A DNA stretch of 32,356 bases from Gordonia sp. 'Campus' (GTDB taxonomy: Bacteria > Actinomycetota > Actinomycetes > Mycobacteriales > Mycobacteriaceae), in assembly GCF_022206305.1 (NCBI RefSeq), contig NZ_JAKOIW010000016.1, positions 1 through 32,356 on the forward strand, written 5' to 3'. Each line of letters opens with the position of its first letter. Position 1 is the stretch's first letter. The position numbers and the translations under genes are program-made. The notes below the pieces were generated by a model. That model saw only the letters and a list, made by a program, of their open reading frames with translations, ran no database searches and was not told where the DNA came from. Below are positions 6,767-15,758 of this stretch, piece by piece.

Positions 6767-8308
6767 ATGAATCTCTCGGACCTGACCCGCTTCTGGGGAC
6801 GAACGCGGCCCGAGCAGGAAGCGATCGTGTTCGGGGACACCCGGCAGACCTGGGCTGAGGTCGACGCGATCACCGACGCACTCGCCCGGGGTCTCGCCGC
6901 CCGCGGCGTCGGCAAGGGCGACCGGGTGTCGGTCATGATGCTCAACCGGCCCGAGCTCGCCCACCTGATCCTCGCGACCCTCAAGCTCGGGGCCGTGTGT
7001 GCACCGCTGAACTTCCGTCTCACGGGTCGAGAACTCGCGCCGATGGTCATCGACGCGGCGCCCCGGGTGATCGTGGTCGAGGACGCGTTCGCTCCCCTGC
7101 TCGATGTCGCCCGCGGGCAACTCGACTTCGAGACGTATTCGATCGAGGGCGGCGACTTCCCGGCTTACGACACGCTCCTGGATGCCGGCCCGGCACCCGT
7201 CGTCGCCATCGACCCCGACGATGCGGCGTTCATCTGCTACACCTCCGGGACCACCGGAGTGCAGAAGGGCGCGCTCATCACCCATCGCAACGCGATGACG
7301 CCGGGTATCTCGCAGACGATCACCTTCGGTTTCTCCGCCCGCGACCGGGTGCTCTGCTCGGCGCCGCTGGTGTACACCGGCTCGGTGCTGTCCATCTTCA
7401 TGCAGCTGGTGGTCGTTCCCGGGGCGACGATGGTCCTGCTCCGGGAATACGATCCCGAGATCGCTCTGGACGTCCTCGAACGGGAGCAGATCACCGCGAC
7501 CACCACCGTGCCGGTCATCTGGGAGCGGATGACGACGTTGCCGGACTTCGGTTCTCGGTCGCTCGCGACATTCACCTTCGCCGGGACGGGCGGTGCGCCG
7601 GTCAGCCTCGCTCTCCTCGATTTCTATCGCACGCACGGAATCCCGCTGACGCAGTGCTACGGATTGACCGAGGCGTCCGGGATGGTGTCCACGCTGGAGT
7701 ACCGAGACGCGGTCACGCGGCCCGGTTTCGCCGGCCTGCCGCTGGTCGGAACCTCCGTGCGCATCGGCGAACCCCACGACGAGGCCGCGGTGGGTGAGGT
7801 GGGGGAGATCCTCGTGCGCGGTGAGCATGTGCTGCGCGAGTACTGGAACAAACCCGAGGCGACCGCGGCGACCCTGACCGACGGCTGGTTGCGCACCGGG
7901 GACCTCGGGATCAAGGACGACGCAGGCTTTCTCCGGATCGTCGACCGCAGCAAGGACATGCTGATCTCGGGCGGCCTGAACGTGTATCCCGCCGAGATCG
8001 AGAACGCCCTGCACGGCATCGAGGGCCTGGTGGACCTGGCCGTGATCGGTGTCAAGGACGACAGGTGGGGCGAGGTCCCGATGGTGGTGTTCCACTCCGA
8101 GCGGCCGGCATCCGAGATCGTGGCCGACATCGCCGATGTGGCCGGGGAGAGCCTGGCGAAGTTCAAGCGCCCGAAACATGCGGTCGCACTGGATGAACCA
8201 CTTCCGCGCACCTTTTCGGGCAAGCTCGCGAAACCGTCGCTGCGAGCACGATTCCCGGAGCCTCCCGCCGATGCCCTCGCCGTCGAGGGCTCCGCGACTC
8301 CCGCCTGA
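6767..8308 (+). CDS. acyl-CoA synthetase (AMP-forming), FadD-like
   Basis: A 513-residue adenylate-forming ligase that activates a carboxylic acid with ATP and CoA. Visible motifs are the phosphate loop YTSGTTGVQKG, GLTEASG, the ribose-binding DGWLRTGDLG, the hinge DRSKDMLISGG and a C-terminal catalytic lysine in RTFSGKLAK. AAGGAG at 6756-6761 sits 5 bp before ATG 6767. It opens the operon holding the transporter and the three molybdoenzymes and is preceded by the embedded operator. Acid specificity cannot be read from the sequence; the AAHS-type carrier next door hints at an aromatic or alicyclic acid (inference). Confidence 0.93.
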   Translation: MNLSDLTRFWGRTRPEQEAIVFGDTRQTWAEVDAITDALARGLAARGVGKGDRVSVMMLNRPELAHLILATLKLGAVCAPLNFRLTGRELAPMVIDAAPRVIVVEDAFAPLLDVARGQLDFETYSIEGGDFPAYDTLLDAGPAPVVAIDPDDAAFICYTSGTTGVQKGALITHRNAMTPGISQTITFGFSARDRVLCSAPLVYTGSVLSIFMQLVVVPGATMVLLREYDPEIALDVLEREQITATTTVPVIWERMTTLPDFGSRSLATFTFAGTGGAPVSLALLDFYRTHGIPLTQCYGLTEASGMVSTLEYRDAVTRPGFAGLPLVGTSVRIGEPHDEAAVGEVGEILVRGEHVLREYWNKPEATAATLTDGWLRTGDLGIKDDAGFLRIVDRSKDMLISGGLNVYPAEIENALHGIEGLVDLAVIGVKDDRWGEVPMVVFHSERPASEIVADIADVAGESLAKFKRPKHAVALDEPLPRTFSGKLAKPSLRARFPEPPADALAVEGSATPA

Positions 8309-8342
8309 CCCGGCAACCCCTTCTCCCGAGAGGACACCCGTG

Positions 8343-9746
8343 ATGGGTTCTCCGCGTGATGTCAACATCTCCCACCTCATCGACACCGCCCCGGTGTCCG
8401 GTCTGCAGAAGCGGGCCTTCGCGATGTGCCTCGTCCTGGCAGTGCTCGACGGGATGGATGCCCAGCTGATCGGGTTCGCGATCCCCGCGCTCTCCGACGA
8501 CTGGGAGTTGTCCAAGGCGTCGTTCGGACTGCTGCTCGCACTGAGCAGCGGCGCGATGGTCGTGGGCAGCCTGGTGTTCGGTCCCGTGGCCGACCGGTGG
8601 GGCCGACGGCGGGTGATCATCGTCTGCACGGTGATCTTCTCCGTGTTCACCCTGGCCTCGGCCCTCGCCACCTCGATGGGCGTCCTGATCGTCCTGCGCA
8701 TCCTCGCCGGGATCGGGCTCGGGGGCGTCACGCCGAACCTCATCGCCTTGACGAGCGAGTACAGCCCGGCCCGCGTTCGCGCCACGATGGTGACGATCGT
8801 CGTCGCCGGGATGTCCCTGGGGGGCTTCGTCGGCGGTCTCGCTGCCGCTCAGCTGATCCCCGCCTTCGGATGGCAATCGATCTTCGTCGCGGGCGGGATC
8901 CTCCCGCTGGTCGCCGTCCTCGGTGCCTGGGCCTGGCTACCGGAGTCCGGCAAGTTCCTGGCGGCGCGGGGCGATCACGGTGAGGTCGCCCGCATCGTCT
9001 CCGCGATCGACCCGCGGACGGACCTGACCGGTCCGGTGCGCTTCACCCAGGACACCCAGGTCGTCACCAGCTCACCGGTTCGCGAACTGTTCACCGCTGG
9101 TAGAGGTCTCGACACCGTGCTCCTGTGGGTGGTGTTCGTCGTCAACTTCCTCGTCATCTACTTCCTGTTCGGCTGGATGCCATCGCTGTTCAGCGAGGCG
9201 GGCCAGAGTTCGAGTACGGCGATCACCGCGGCCGCGTTGTTCAACCTGGGCGGTATGGCGGGTGCGCTGTCCGCCGGGTGGATCACCGACCGGGTGGCAG
9301 CGGCCTGGCGGTCGGGCGGCACACGCGCCGCGTATGTCGTGGTCATGGCGGGTTACACGCTCGGGGCGGTGTTCATCGGCGTCGTCGCGATGGTGCTCGG
9401 GAACGCCGCGCTGCTGCTGATCGCCATCTGCGTCGTCGGGTTCGGGATCTCGGGCAGTTCGGCCGGGATCATCGCGATCGCGGCGTCGATCTATCCGGTG
9501 GCCGCGCGTTCGACGGGCATCGGCTGGGCCATGGGGGTCGGCCGGGTGGGATCGATCATCGGACCGACGGTCGGTGCGGCACTCATCGCCGCCGGGTTGG
9601 ACGCTCGCACGATCTTCCTGGCCATGGCGATGCCGACAGTCCTAGCCGTTGTCACTCTCGGGGTGCTGAACATGCGGGAGGGCGCGCGCCTGCGTCGGGA
9701 ACACAACGGTGTCCTTCCCGCCCCGACAACAGCGGACGTCCATTGA
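8343..9746 (+). CDS. MFS transporter, aromatic acid:H+ symporter (AAHS) type
   Basis: A 467-residue, 12-helix major facilitator. The first helix carries DGMDAQLIGFAIPAL, with the two aspartates typical of the PcaK/BenK aromatic-acid symporters, and the loop between helices 2 and 3 carries GPVADRWGRRR. It should import an organic acid at the cytoplasmic membrane, which the upstream CoA ligase would activate. GAGAGGA precedes the start; ATG 8343 is preceded in frame by GTG 8340, either possible. Its stop overlaps the TTG start of the first molybdoenzyme (TTGA), suggesting coupled translation. Confidence 0.9.
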   Translation: MGSPRDVNISHLIDTAPVSGLQKRAFAMCLVLAVLDGMDAQLIGFAIPALSDDWELSKASFGLLLALSSGAMVVGSLVFGPVADRWGRRRVIIVCTVIFSVFTLASALATSMGVLIVLRILAGIGLGGVTPNLIALTSEYSPARVRATMVTIVVAGMSLGGFVGGLAAAQLIPAFGWQSIFVAGGILPLVAVLGAWAWLPESGKFLAARGDHGEVARIVSAIDPRTDLTGPVRFTQDTQVVTSSPVRELFTAGRGLDTVLLWVVFVVNFLVIYFLFGWMPSLFSEAGQSSSTAITAAALFNLGGMAGALSAGWITDRVAAAWRSGGTRAAYVVVMAGYTLGAVFIGVVAMVLGNAALLLIAICVVGFGISGSSAGIIAIAASIYPVAARSTGIGWAMGVGRVGSIIGPTVGAALIAAGLDARTIFLAMAMPTVLAVVTLGVLNMREGARLRREHNGVLPAPTTADVH

Positions 9747-11875
9747 CCGTGCGATCCGAGACGGTGCGCCGAACGTCGTACTGCCGGCTGTGCGCGTCGT
9801 CGTGCGGCGTGCTGCTCGACATCGAGGACGGACGCATCCGGGACGTGCTGGGCGATGCGCAGCATCCGATCTCCGGCGGGTACACCTGTCCGAAAGGCCG
9901 CCGCGGCGCCGACCTCACCCATGGGCCCGGCCGGCTGACCACGTCGATGCGGCGCACCGCCGACGGGCGGCACGAGCCGATCGCGGTACCCCTCGCGGTC
10001 GCCGACATCGCCACGCGCCTCCGGCGGATCGTCGACGAGCACGGGCCCGACGCGGTCGCGCTGTTCTGTGGGACGCAACAGAACTTCGCCGCCCTCACCC
10101 CGCCGTCGGCGCGCGCGTGGTTCCGCGGGACCGGCTCGCACAAGCTCTTCTCCACCATGACCATCGACCAGTCCGCCAAATGGGTTGTGGCCGAACGGAT
10201 GGGCACCTACCTCGGTGGGCGTCAGCGGTTCGCCGACGCCGATGTGTGGCTGCTGATCGGCACCAACCCCGTCGTGTCCGGCAACGGCGGTGACGGGGAC
10301 GGCGCGGTCGTGCAGAACCCGGCGACCACCCTGCGGCGAGCACGTGAGCGCGGACTCACCCTCATCGTCGTGGACCCGCGACGCACGGAGACCGCCGCCC
10401 TCGCCGACATCCACCTCGCGCCCCGACCCGGCACGGACGCGGTGATGCTCGCCGGACTCCTCCACGTGATTTTGGCCGAAGGCCTCCACGATCCGGCCTT
10501 CTGTGAACGTCACGCCGCAGGTCTGCCCGCCCTCCGGGCTGCGGTCGGTGGAGTCACTCCAGCTGTCGTGGAACGGATCTGCGATGTCCCGGCGCAGGAT
10601 GTGCGCGCCGCGGCACGTGTCTTCGGGAAAGGGAACCGGGGGATGGCCACCAGTGGGACCGGGCTGTGTATGGGGCCGCACTCGAACGTGGCCGAACATC
10701 TCGTCGCCGCCCTGAACGTGGTGTGCGGACGGTACCTCCGCGAAGGAGAGCGGGCGGACGATCGTGCCGTGCTTACCCGGCACGTGCCCGCCCGGGCGGA
10801 GGTCGCCGCACCCGCCAGGGCGTATGAGCGCGGCTTCCGCAGCCGGGTCGGGGGCGTCCGCGCGATCCGCGGCGAGTTGCCCTCCGGGATCCTGGCCGAC
10901 GAGATCCTCGAACCGGGTCCGGATCGTGTCCGGGCCCTGGTCGTCTCGGGCGGAAATCCGGCGACGGCCCTACCGGACCGCTCGAAGGCGTTGCGCGCGT
11001 TGCGCTCTCTCGATCTGCTCGTGTGTGTCGATCCCTACATGTCGGACACCGCCCGCCTCGCGCACCACATCATCGCCCCCACCACGATGTACGAGCGAGC
11101 CGACCACACCGCGATCATGGAGTCCTTCTTCCCGAGCCGCTTCGCACAGTTCACGTCCTCGGTCGTCACACCGCCGGCCGGGGTCGTCGACGACTGGCGG
11201 TTCTTCTTCGACCTCGCGGCCGCCTCCGGGCAGCCCTTCAAGTTCGCCGGACGGATACTGGATCCCTCGTCCCCGCCCACGTCGACAGAGCTGTTGGCGG
11301 TGATGACCGAGCGGGGGCGTCTGCCGTTCGACGAGCTGGTCTCGGCCGAGCACGGTCGGCTCGTCGGGGACAGCGGCACCGTCGTCGCGCCGCCGACCCC
11401 GGAGGCGGCCGGTCGGCGCCTCGAGTTGATGCCCGACGATGTCCGCGCCGAGCTCGAGGACGCGCTGCAGCCGTCGCCGGTCGCGGGCGACTTTCCTTTC
11501 CGGCTGGTGGTGCGGCGAATCCGGGAAGCCGTCAACTCCACCGGAATCCGGGTTCCCGGACTCGTCCCGGGCGGAGGGAATCCGGCACGTGTGCATCCCG
11601 ATGACCTCGAACGGCTGGGGGTGGCCGACGGCGCACAGGTCGTCCTGCGGTCGGCTTCCGGTTCCCTGCGCGTTACCGCGCGCGCCGATCACACCCTCGC
11701 GCGGGGTGCCGTCTCGATGACTCACTGCTTCGGCGGGGTCGACGGGGACGCTGCCGGGGTCAATGTCAACAACCTGACCGGGACGCTCGATGGGGTGCAG
11801 ACGATCAACGCCATGCCGACGCTGTCCGCCGTTCCCGTCGCGATCGTCCCGGCCACCGAGGAGGAGGATTCATGA
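9743..11875 (+). CDS. molybdopterin oxidoreductase 1 (Mo-bisPGD, [4Fe-4S])
   Basis: A 710-residue single-chain enzyme of the DMSO reductase superfamily. The N-terminal [4Fe-4S] ligands are C14, C17, C21 and C49, with the relay-type K51. The dinucleotide-binding core shows LLIGTNPVVSGNGG, VVDPRRTETAALADIHLAPR and VSGGNPATALPDR. The C-terminal cap shows MTHCFGG and GVNVNNLTG. There is no Tat signal, so it is cytosolic. At the expected Mo-ligand position it has D142 (DQSAK) and no Cys, Sec or Ser. The cap motif NSTG departs from NSWLHN of the two paralogues downstream. Start TTG 9743 overlaps the carrier stop; GTG 9749 is an alternative. Reaction unknown. Confidence 0.9.
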   Translation: MTVRSETVRRTSYCRLCASSCGVLLDIEDGRIRDVLGDAQHPISGGYTCPKGRRGADLTHGPGRLTTSMRRTADGRHEPIAVPLAVADIATRLRRIVDEHGPDAVALFCGTQQNFAALTPPSARAWFRGTGSHKLFSTMTIDQSAKWVVAERMGTYLGGRQRFADADVWLLIGTNPVVSGNGGDGDGAVVQNPATTLRRARERGLTLIVVDPRRTETAALADIHLAPRPGTDAVMLAGLLHVILAEGLHDPAFCERHAAGLPALRAAVGGVTPAVVERICDVPAQDVRAAARVFGKGNRGMATSGTGLCMGPHSNVAEHLVAALNVVCGRYLREGERADDRAVLTRHVPARAEVAAPARAYERGFRSRVGGVRAIRGELPSGILADEILEPGPDRVRALVVSGGNPATALPDRSKALRALRSLDLLVCVDPYMSDTARLAHHIIAPTTMYERADHTAIMESFFPSRFAQFTSSVVTPPAGVVDDWRFFFDLAAASGQPFKFAGRILDPSSPPTSTELLAVMTERGRLPFDELVSAEHGRLVGDSGTVVAPPTPEAAGRRLELMPDDVRAELEDALQPSPVAGDFPFRLVVRRIREAVNSTGIRVPGLVPGGGNPARVHPDDLERLGVADGAQVVLRSASGSLRVTARADHTLARGAVSMTHCFGGVDGDAAGVNVNNLTGTLDGVQTINAMPTLSAVPVAIVPATEEEDS

Positions 11876-14115
11876 CCGGCGGAGCACACTCGACGGTGAC
11901 CGTCGGGCGACGGATCTGCCCGTTGTGCGAGTCGACCTGTGGGCTCGTCGTCGAACTCGCCGGTCGGAGTGTGACGGGGGTGGCGCCCAACCCCGACGAT
12001 GCGCTCAGTGCCGGACACAGCTGCGCGAAGGGGCTCGGGCTGGGCCGTATCGAGAACGACCCGGACCGCATCCGCACCCCGCTCCTGCGGACGCCGTCCG
12101 GGGACTTCCGAGCAGTGGGCTGGGAGGAGGCGTTCGCCGAGATCGGTCGCAGGCTGCCGGAATTCGTCGCCGACGACCCGGGCAGCTGTGCGATCTACCA
12201 CGGCAACCCCGCGGCCCATCACCTCGACGCCACTTTCTACCTCGGCGAACTGATCGCCGCCGTCGGGACCCGCAATGTCTACTCGCCGGCCAGCGTCGAC
12301 ACCTGGCCGAAGAATCTCGCCCACATGCTGCTCTACGGAACCGGCCTCGGACTGAGTCTGCCCGACCTCGACCGTACCGACCACCTGTTGATCCTGGGCT
12401 CGAATCCCATGGTGTCCAACGGGAGTACGGTCACCGCGCCGGGGATGCACGAGAGATTGCGCGCGTTGCGGGAGCGGGGTGGCACCCTCGTGGTCGTCGA
12501 TCCGGTACGTACCCGGACAGCGGAGATGGCCGACGTGCACGTCCCGATTCTTCCGGGCACCGATGCGCTCTTCCTGCTGGCGGTCCTGGCAGTGATCGCC
12601 GAGGAGGGGCTGGCCAGAACGGAGCGGATTCCCGAGGTCGTCGACGGCGTGGACGAGGCGCTGGCCATGGCCCGGGAGTTCTCACCCGAATCGGTGGCGG
12701 ACGCCTGCGGAATCGAAGCCGAGACCATCCGCGCGGTGGCCCGGGGGTTCGCGACGGCCCCGTCGGCCGTGGCACATTCCCGGATCGGCACCTGCATGCA
12801 GGAGTTCGGCACGCTGGCGAACTGGCTCGTAGAGGTCCTCACGATCGTCACCGGCAACCTGGATCGTGCGGGCGGCGCGATGTTCTCGCTGCCGGCCGCG
12901 GGCGGACCGAACACGTGGCCGGTGACCCGTCCACCGAAGCTCATGTTCGATCGGTGGCGGTCGCGTGTCCGTGACCTCCCAGAAGCGTTGGGCGAGTTGC
13001 CCGCGGTGTGTTTCGCCGAGGAGATACTCACCCCGGGGCCGGGGCGGACACGGGCGCTGGTCACCATCGCGGGGAACCCCGCGCGTTCGTTGCCGAACAG
13101 CGGTACGGTCGAGGCCGCCCTCGCATCGCTGGAGTTCATGGTGTCGGTGGATTGCTATCTCAACGAGACCACCCGCCACGCCGACGTCATCCTGCCGCCG
13201 CCGCCGCTGATGACCCGCGGACACCACGATGTGACGTTGTCGCACTTCCAGATCCGCAACGTCGCCCGCTACACCCCGCCGCTGCTCGCCCTCGGTGACG
13301 ACGAACTCGCCGAGTGGCAGATCATGCTCCGGCTGGCCGCCATCGCCCAGGGGACCCCGAGCCGGACCGTGGCGGAGATGGACGACGCCGTCGCGGCGGT
13401 GGCGGTTCGCCGGGCGGCGAAGCTGTCCGGACGCGACCCCGGCGTCGTCGAGTCGGCGGTCGCCGGACGCACCGGGCCTCAGCGTCTGCTCGACCTGCGC
13501 CTGCGCAGCGGGCCGTATGGTGATCGCTTCGACGACGATGGGGGAGGGCTGAGCCTGGCTCTCCTGGAATCGAATCCGGACGGAGTCGACTTCGGTCCGC
13601 TGCAGCCACGGCTCCCCGGTGTGCTGCGTACCCCGAACGGCCGGATCGACCTGATGCCTGAGCTGATCACCGCCGACCTGCCGCGCCTGCGGGCGGCGTC
13701 GACGGCCTCCCGAGGACTGGTGCTCATCAACCGCCGGCAGCGGCGGGGGATGAACTCGTGGTTGCACAATGCGCTCCCGCAGAACGACGACGGACAGTGC
13801 GCGTTGTTGACGAGCCCGCGCGACGCCGTCGAACTCGGGGTCGTCGATGGAGACCTCGTCGCGGTGACCTCGTCGACGAGCACCGTGGTGGCGGAGATCC
13901 GCGTCGACGACGCGATGCGCCCGGGCGTGGTGAGCATGCCACATGGCTGGGGTCACCACGGCCCGGGCTTGCGGACCTCGCGCGCGGTGGCTGCCCCCGG
14001 CGCGAACTACAACGCATTGGTGACCGAGACCGGGCATCTCGACGTCCCCACCTCGTCGCCGGTCTTCAACGGCATACCGGTGACGGTCACCCTGATGAGC
14101 GAGGAGAAGCGCTGA
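11872..14115 (+). CDS. molybdopterin oxidoreductase 2 (Mo-bisPGD, [4Fe-4S])
   Basis: A 747-residue paralogue starting at ATG 11872, overlapping the previous stop (ATGA) and preceded by GAGGAGG. Iron-sulfur ligands are C16, C19, C23 and C51, with K53. Core motifs are LLILGSNPMVSNGS, VVDPVRTRTAEMADVHVPIL and IAGNPARSLPNSG. The C-terminal cap shows RRGMNSWLHN and MPHGWGHHGPG. The likely Mo ligand is D143 in VDTWPK. No signal peptide is present, so it is cytosolic. Cofactor family is certain from the motifs; substrate and direction are unknown. It could be an independent enzyme or a partner of molybdoenzymes 1 and 3. Confidence 0.92.
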   Translation: MTGGAHSTVTVGRRICPLCESTCGLVVELAGRSVTGVAPNPDDALSAGHSCAKGLGLGRIENDPDRIRTPLLRTPSGDFRAVGWEEAFAEIGRRLPEFVADDPGSCAIYHGNPAAHHLDATFYLGELIAAVGTRNVYSPASVDTWPKNLAHMLLYGTGLGLSLPDLDRTDHLLILGSNPMVSNGSTVTAPGMHERLRALRERGGTLVVVDPVRTRTAEMADVHVPILPGTDALFLLAVLAVIAEEGLARTERIPEVVDGVDEALAMAREFSPESVADACGIEAETIRAVARGFATAPSAVAHSRIGTCMQEFGTLANWLVEVLTIVTGNLDRAGGAMFSLPAAGGPNTWPVTRPPKLMFDRWRSRVRDLPEALGELPAVCFAEEILTPGPGRTRALVTIAGNPARSLPNSGTVEAALASLEFMVSVDCYLNETTRHADVILPPPPLMTRGHHDVTLSHFQIRNVARYTPPLLALGDDELAEWQIMLRLAAIAQGTPSRTVAEMDDAVAAVAVRRAAKLSGRDPGVVESAVAGRTGPQRLLDLRLRSGPYGDRFDDDGGGLSLALLESNPDGVDFGPLQPRLPGVLRTPNGRIDLMPELITADLPRLRAASTASRGLVLINRRQRRGMNSWLHNALPQNDDGQCALLTSPRDAVELGVVDGDLVAVTSSTSTVVAEIRVDDAMRPGVVSMPHGWGHHGPGLRTSRAVAAPGANYNALVTETGHLDVPTSSPVFNGIPVTVTLMSEEKR

Positions 14116-15758
14116 TGCCCTATGTGGTCACGCAGAACTGCTGCAACGACGCGACATGTGTCGCCGTCTGCCCGGTCGATTGCATCCATCCGACGCCCGC
14201 CGAACGCGAGTACACGCGGACCGAGATGCTCTACATCGACCCGGGGACGTGCATCGACTGCGGCGCCTGTGCCGACGTGTGTCCGGTCGACGCGATCGTG
14301 CCCGGCGACTCCACGGGGCCCGATGTGGATCGCTATCTCGAACTCAACGCCGACTACTTCCGGCGGAATCCACGAGACGCCCCGGCAGGTGCGCACGTGC
14401 AACCGCTCCCCGTGGCGATCGCCACCGCCGGGGTGACGGATCCGCCGCGGGTGCGGGTCGCGATCGTGGGGTCGGGTCCGTCGGCGTTCTACGCCGCCGA
14501 GGAACTGCTGGCGCGCCGGGACATCGACGCCGAGGTCACGATGTTCGAGCGGCTTCCGGTGGCCGGCGGGCTGGTCCGGTTCGGGGTCGCGCCCGATCAC
14601 TGGCACACGAAAACCGTGGATCGCGTCTTCGGGCGCACCGCGAGGCGCGACGGGTTCACCTTGCATCTGGGTGTCGAGGTCGGCCGCGACGTGACACTCG
14701 ACGAGGTGTCGGCCCATCACCACGCGGTCATCCACGCCTCGGGCGCCTCTGGGGACCGGCGGCTGGGGATCGCCGGCGAGGACCTCCCGGGCAGCCACTC
14801 CGCCCGCGAGTTCGTCGCCTGGTACAACGGTCATCCCGACCACGTCGACCGGACCTTCGACCTGTCGGATGAGCGTGCCGTCGTCGTCGGCAACGGCAAC
14901 GTCGCCCTGGACGTCGCGCGGATACTCGTGTCGGATGTGGAGGCACTGCGGCGCACCGACATCGCCGATCACGCGCTGACCGCTCTGGCCGGCAGTGAGA
15001 TCAGGGAAGTGGTGGTGCTCGGTCGGCGCGGGCCCGAGTACGCAGCCTGCACCACCCCGGAACTGATGGCACTCGGTTCGCTGCCCGGCGTCGACGTGAT
15101 CGTCGACCCGCCGGTGTCGACCGGTCCGGAGGCATCGGCGAAATTGCTTCTCTTGGAGGAGTATTCGCGACGAGTACCGGTGCCCGGGAACAAGCGGATC
15201 GTGCTGCGGTTCGAGGCGACCCCGCTGGAGGTCATCGGAACCGTCCGCGTGCGAGGTCTGACCGCGGGCCACACCGGGTCCGGGGAGCGCACCGAGTTCG
15301 ACTGCGGCCTGGTGCTGCGCGCGGTCGGCTACCGCGGGCTCCCCATCGACGGCCTCCCCTTCGATCCGGTGTCGTCGACGGTCGTGAACGTCGGAGGTCG
15401 TGTCGTCGATCCGGCGACGGGATCGCCGTCGCTTGGGCACTACGTCGCCGGCTGGATCAAGCGCGGCGCGACCGGGGTGATCGGAACCAACCGGTGGTGT
15501 GCGGTCGAGACCGTGGGTTCCTTGCTCGATGATCTCCGCGGTGGACTGCTGCCCGAACCCGCCGGCAGCGGTGACGATCTGACCGCACTCGTGCGCGAGC
15601 GATGCCCGGAGGCGATGGACGGGGCCGACTGGCGGGCCATCGACAGGTGGGAACGCCAGGAGGGCCGCGCTGCCGGGAGGCCACGGGTGAAAGTCGTCGA
15701 TGCCGAGGCGGCGGTGAACATCGCCCGGACTGCCCGTCTGTCCGGTGTTCCGGGATGA
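14115..15758 (+). CDS. fprB: 7Fe ferredoxin fused to NADPH:ferredoxin reductase (FprB-like)
   Basis: A 547-residue fusion. Residues 1-60 form a two-cluster ferredoxin (C9, C10, C15, C19-P, C23, then CIDCGACADVCPVDAI). From about residue 113 follows an adrenodoxin-reductase-like flavoprotein with the FAD motif at G119 (GSGPSAFYAAEE), the NADP-binding VVGNGNVALDVARIL, the NADP-phosphate pair LGRRG and the C-terminal GWIKRGATGVIGTN. The order matches mycobacterial FprB. It should carry electrons between NADPH and Fe-S proteins. Lying between molybdoenzymes 2 and 3 (TGATG and ATGA overlaps), it is the natural redox partner for them; this is inference. The P450, its ferredoxin and the Rieske enzymes also lack a nearby reductase and might draw on it. 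Confidence 0.92.
   Translation: MPYVVTQNCCNDATCVAVCPVDCIHPTPAEREYTRTEMLYIDPGTCIDCGACADVCPVDAIVPGDSTGPDVDRYLELNADYFRRNPRDAPAGAHVQPLPVAIATAGVTDPPRVRVAIVGSGPSAFYAAEELLARRDIDAEVTMFERLPVAGGLVRFGVAPDHWHTKTVDRVFGRTARRDGFTLHLGVEVGRDVTLDEVSAHHHAVIHASGASGDRRLGIAGEDLPGSHSAREFVAWYNGHPDHVDRTFDLSDERAVVVGNGNVALDVARILVSDVEALRRTDIADHALTALAGSEIREVVVLGRRGPEYAACTTPELMALGSLPGVDVIVDPPVSTGPEASAKLLLLEEYSRRVPVPGNKRIVLRFEATPLEVIGTVRVRGLTAGHTGSGERTEFDCGLVLRAVGYRGLPIDGLPFDPVSSTVVNVGGRVVDPATGSPSLGHYVAGWIKRGATGVIGTNRWCAVETVGSLLDDLRGGLLPEPAGSGDDLTALVRERCPEAMDGADWRAIDRWERQEGRAAGRPRVKVVDAEAAVNIARTARLSGVPG

Noticed and set aside
5264..8785. Very long open frame on the minus strand (1173 codons)
   Set aside because: It is antisense to the CoA-transferase and ligase genes, is rich in Arg/His/Gly/Asp, shows no domain and arises from GC-rich third positions.
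14115..15758. Frameshift between a separate ferredoxin and a reductase
   Set aside because: The frame is continuous and the ferredoxin-flavoprotein fusion is the normal FprB layout.
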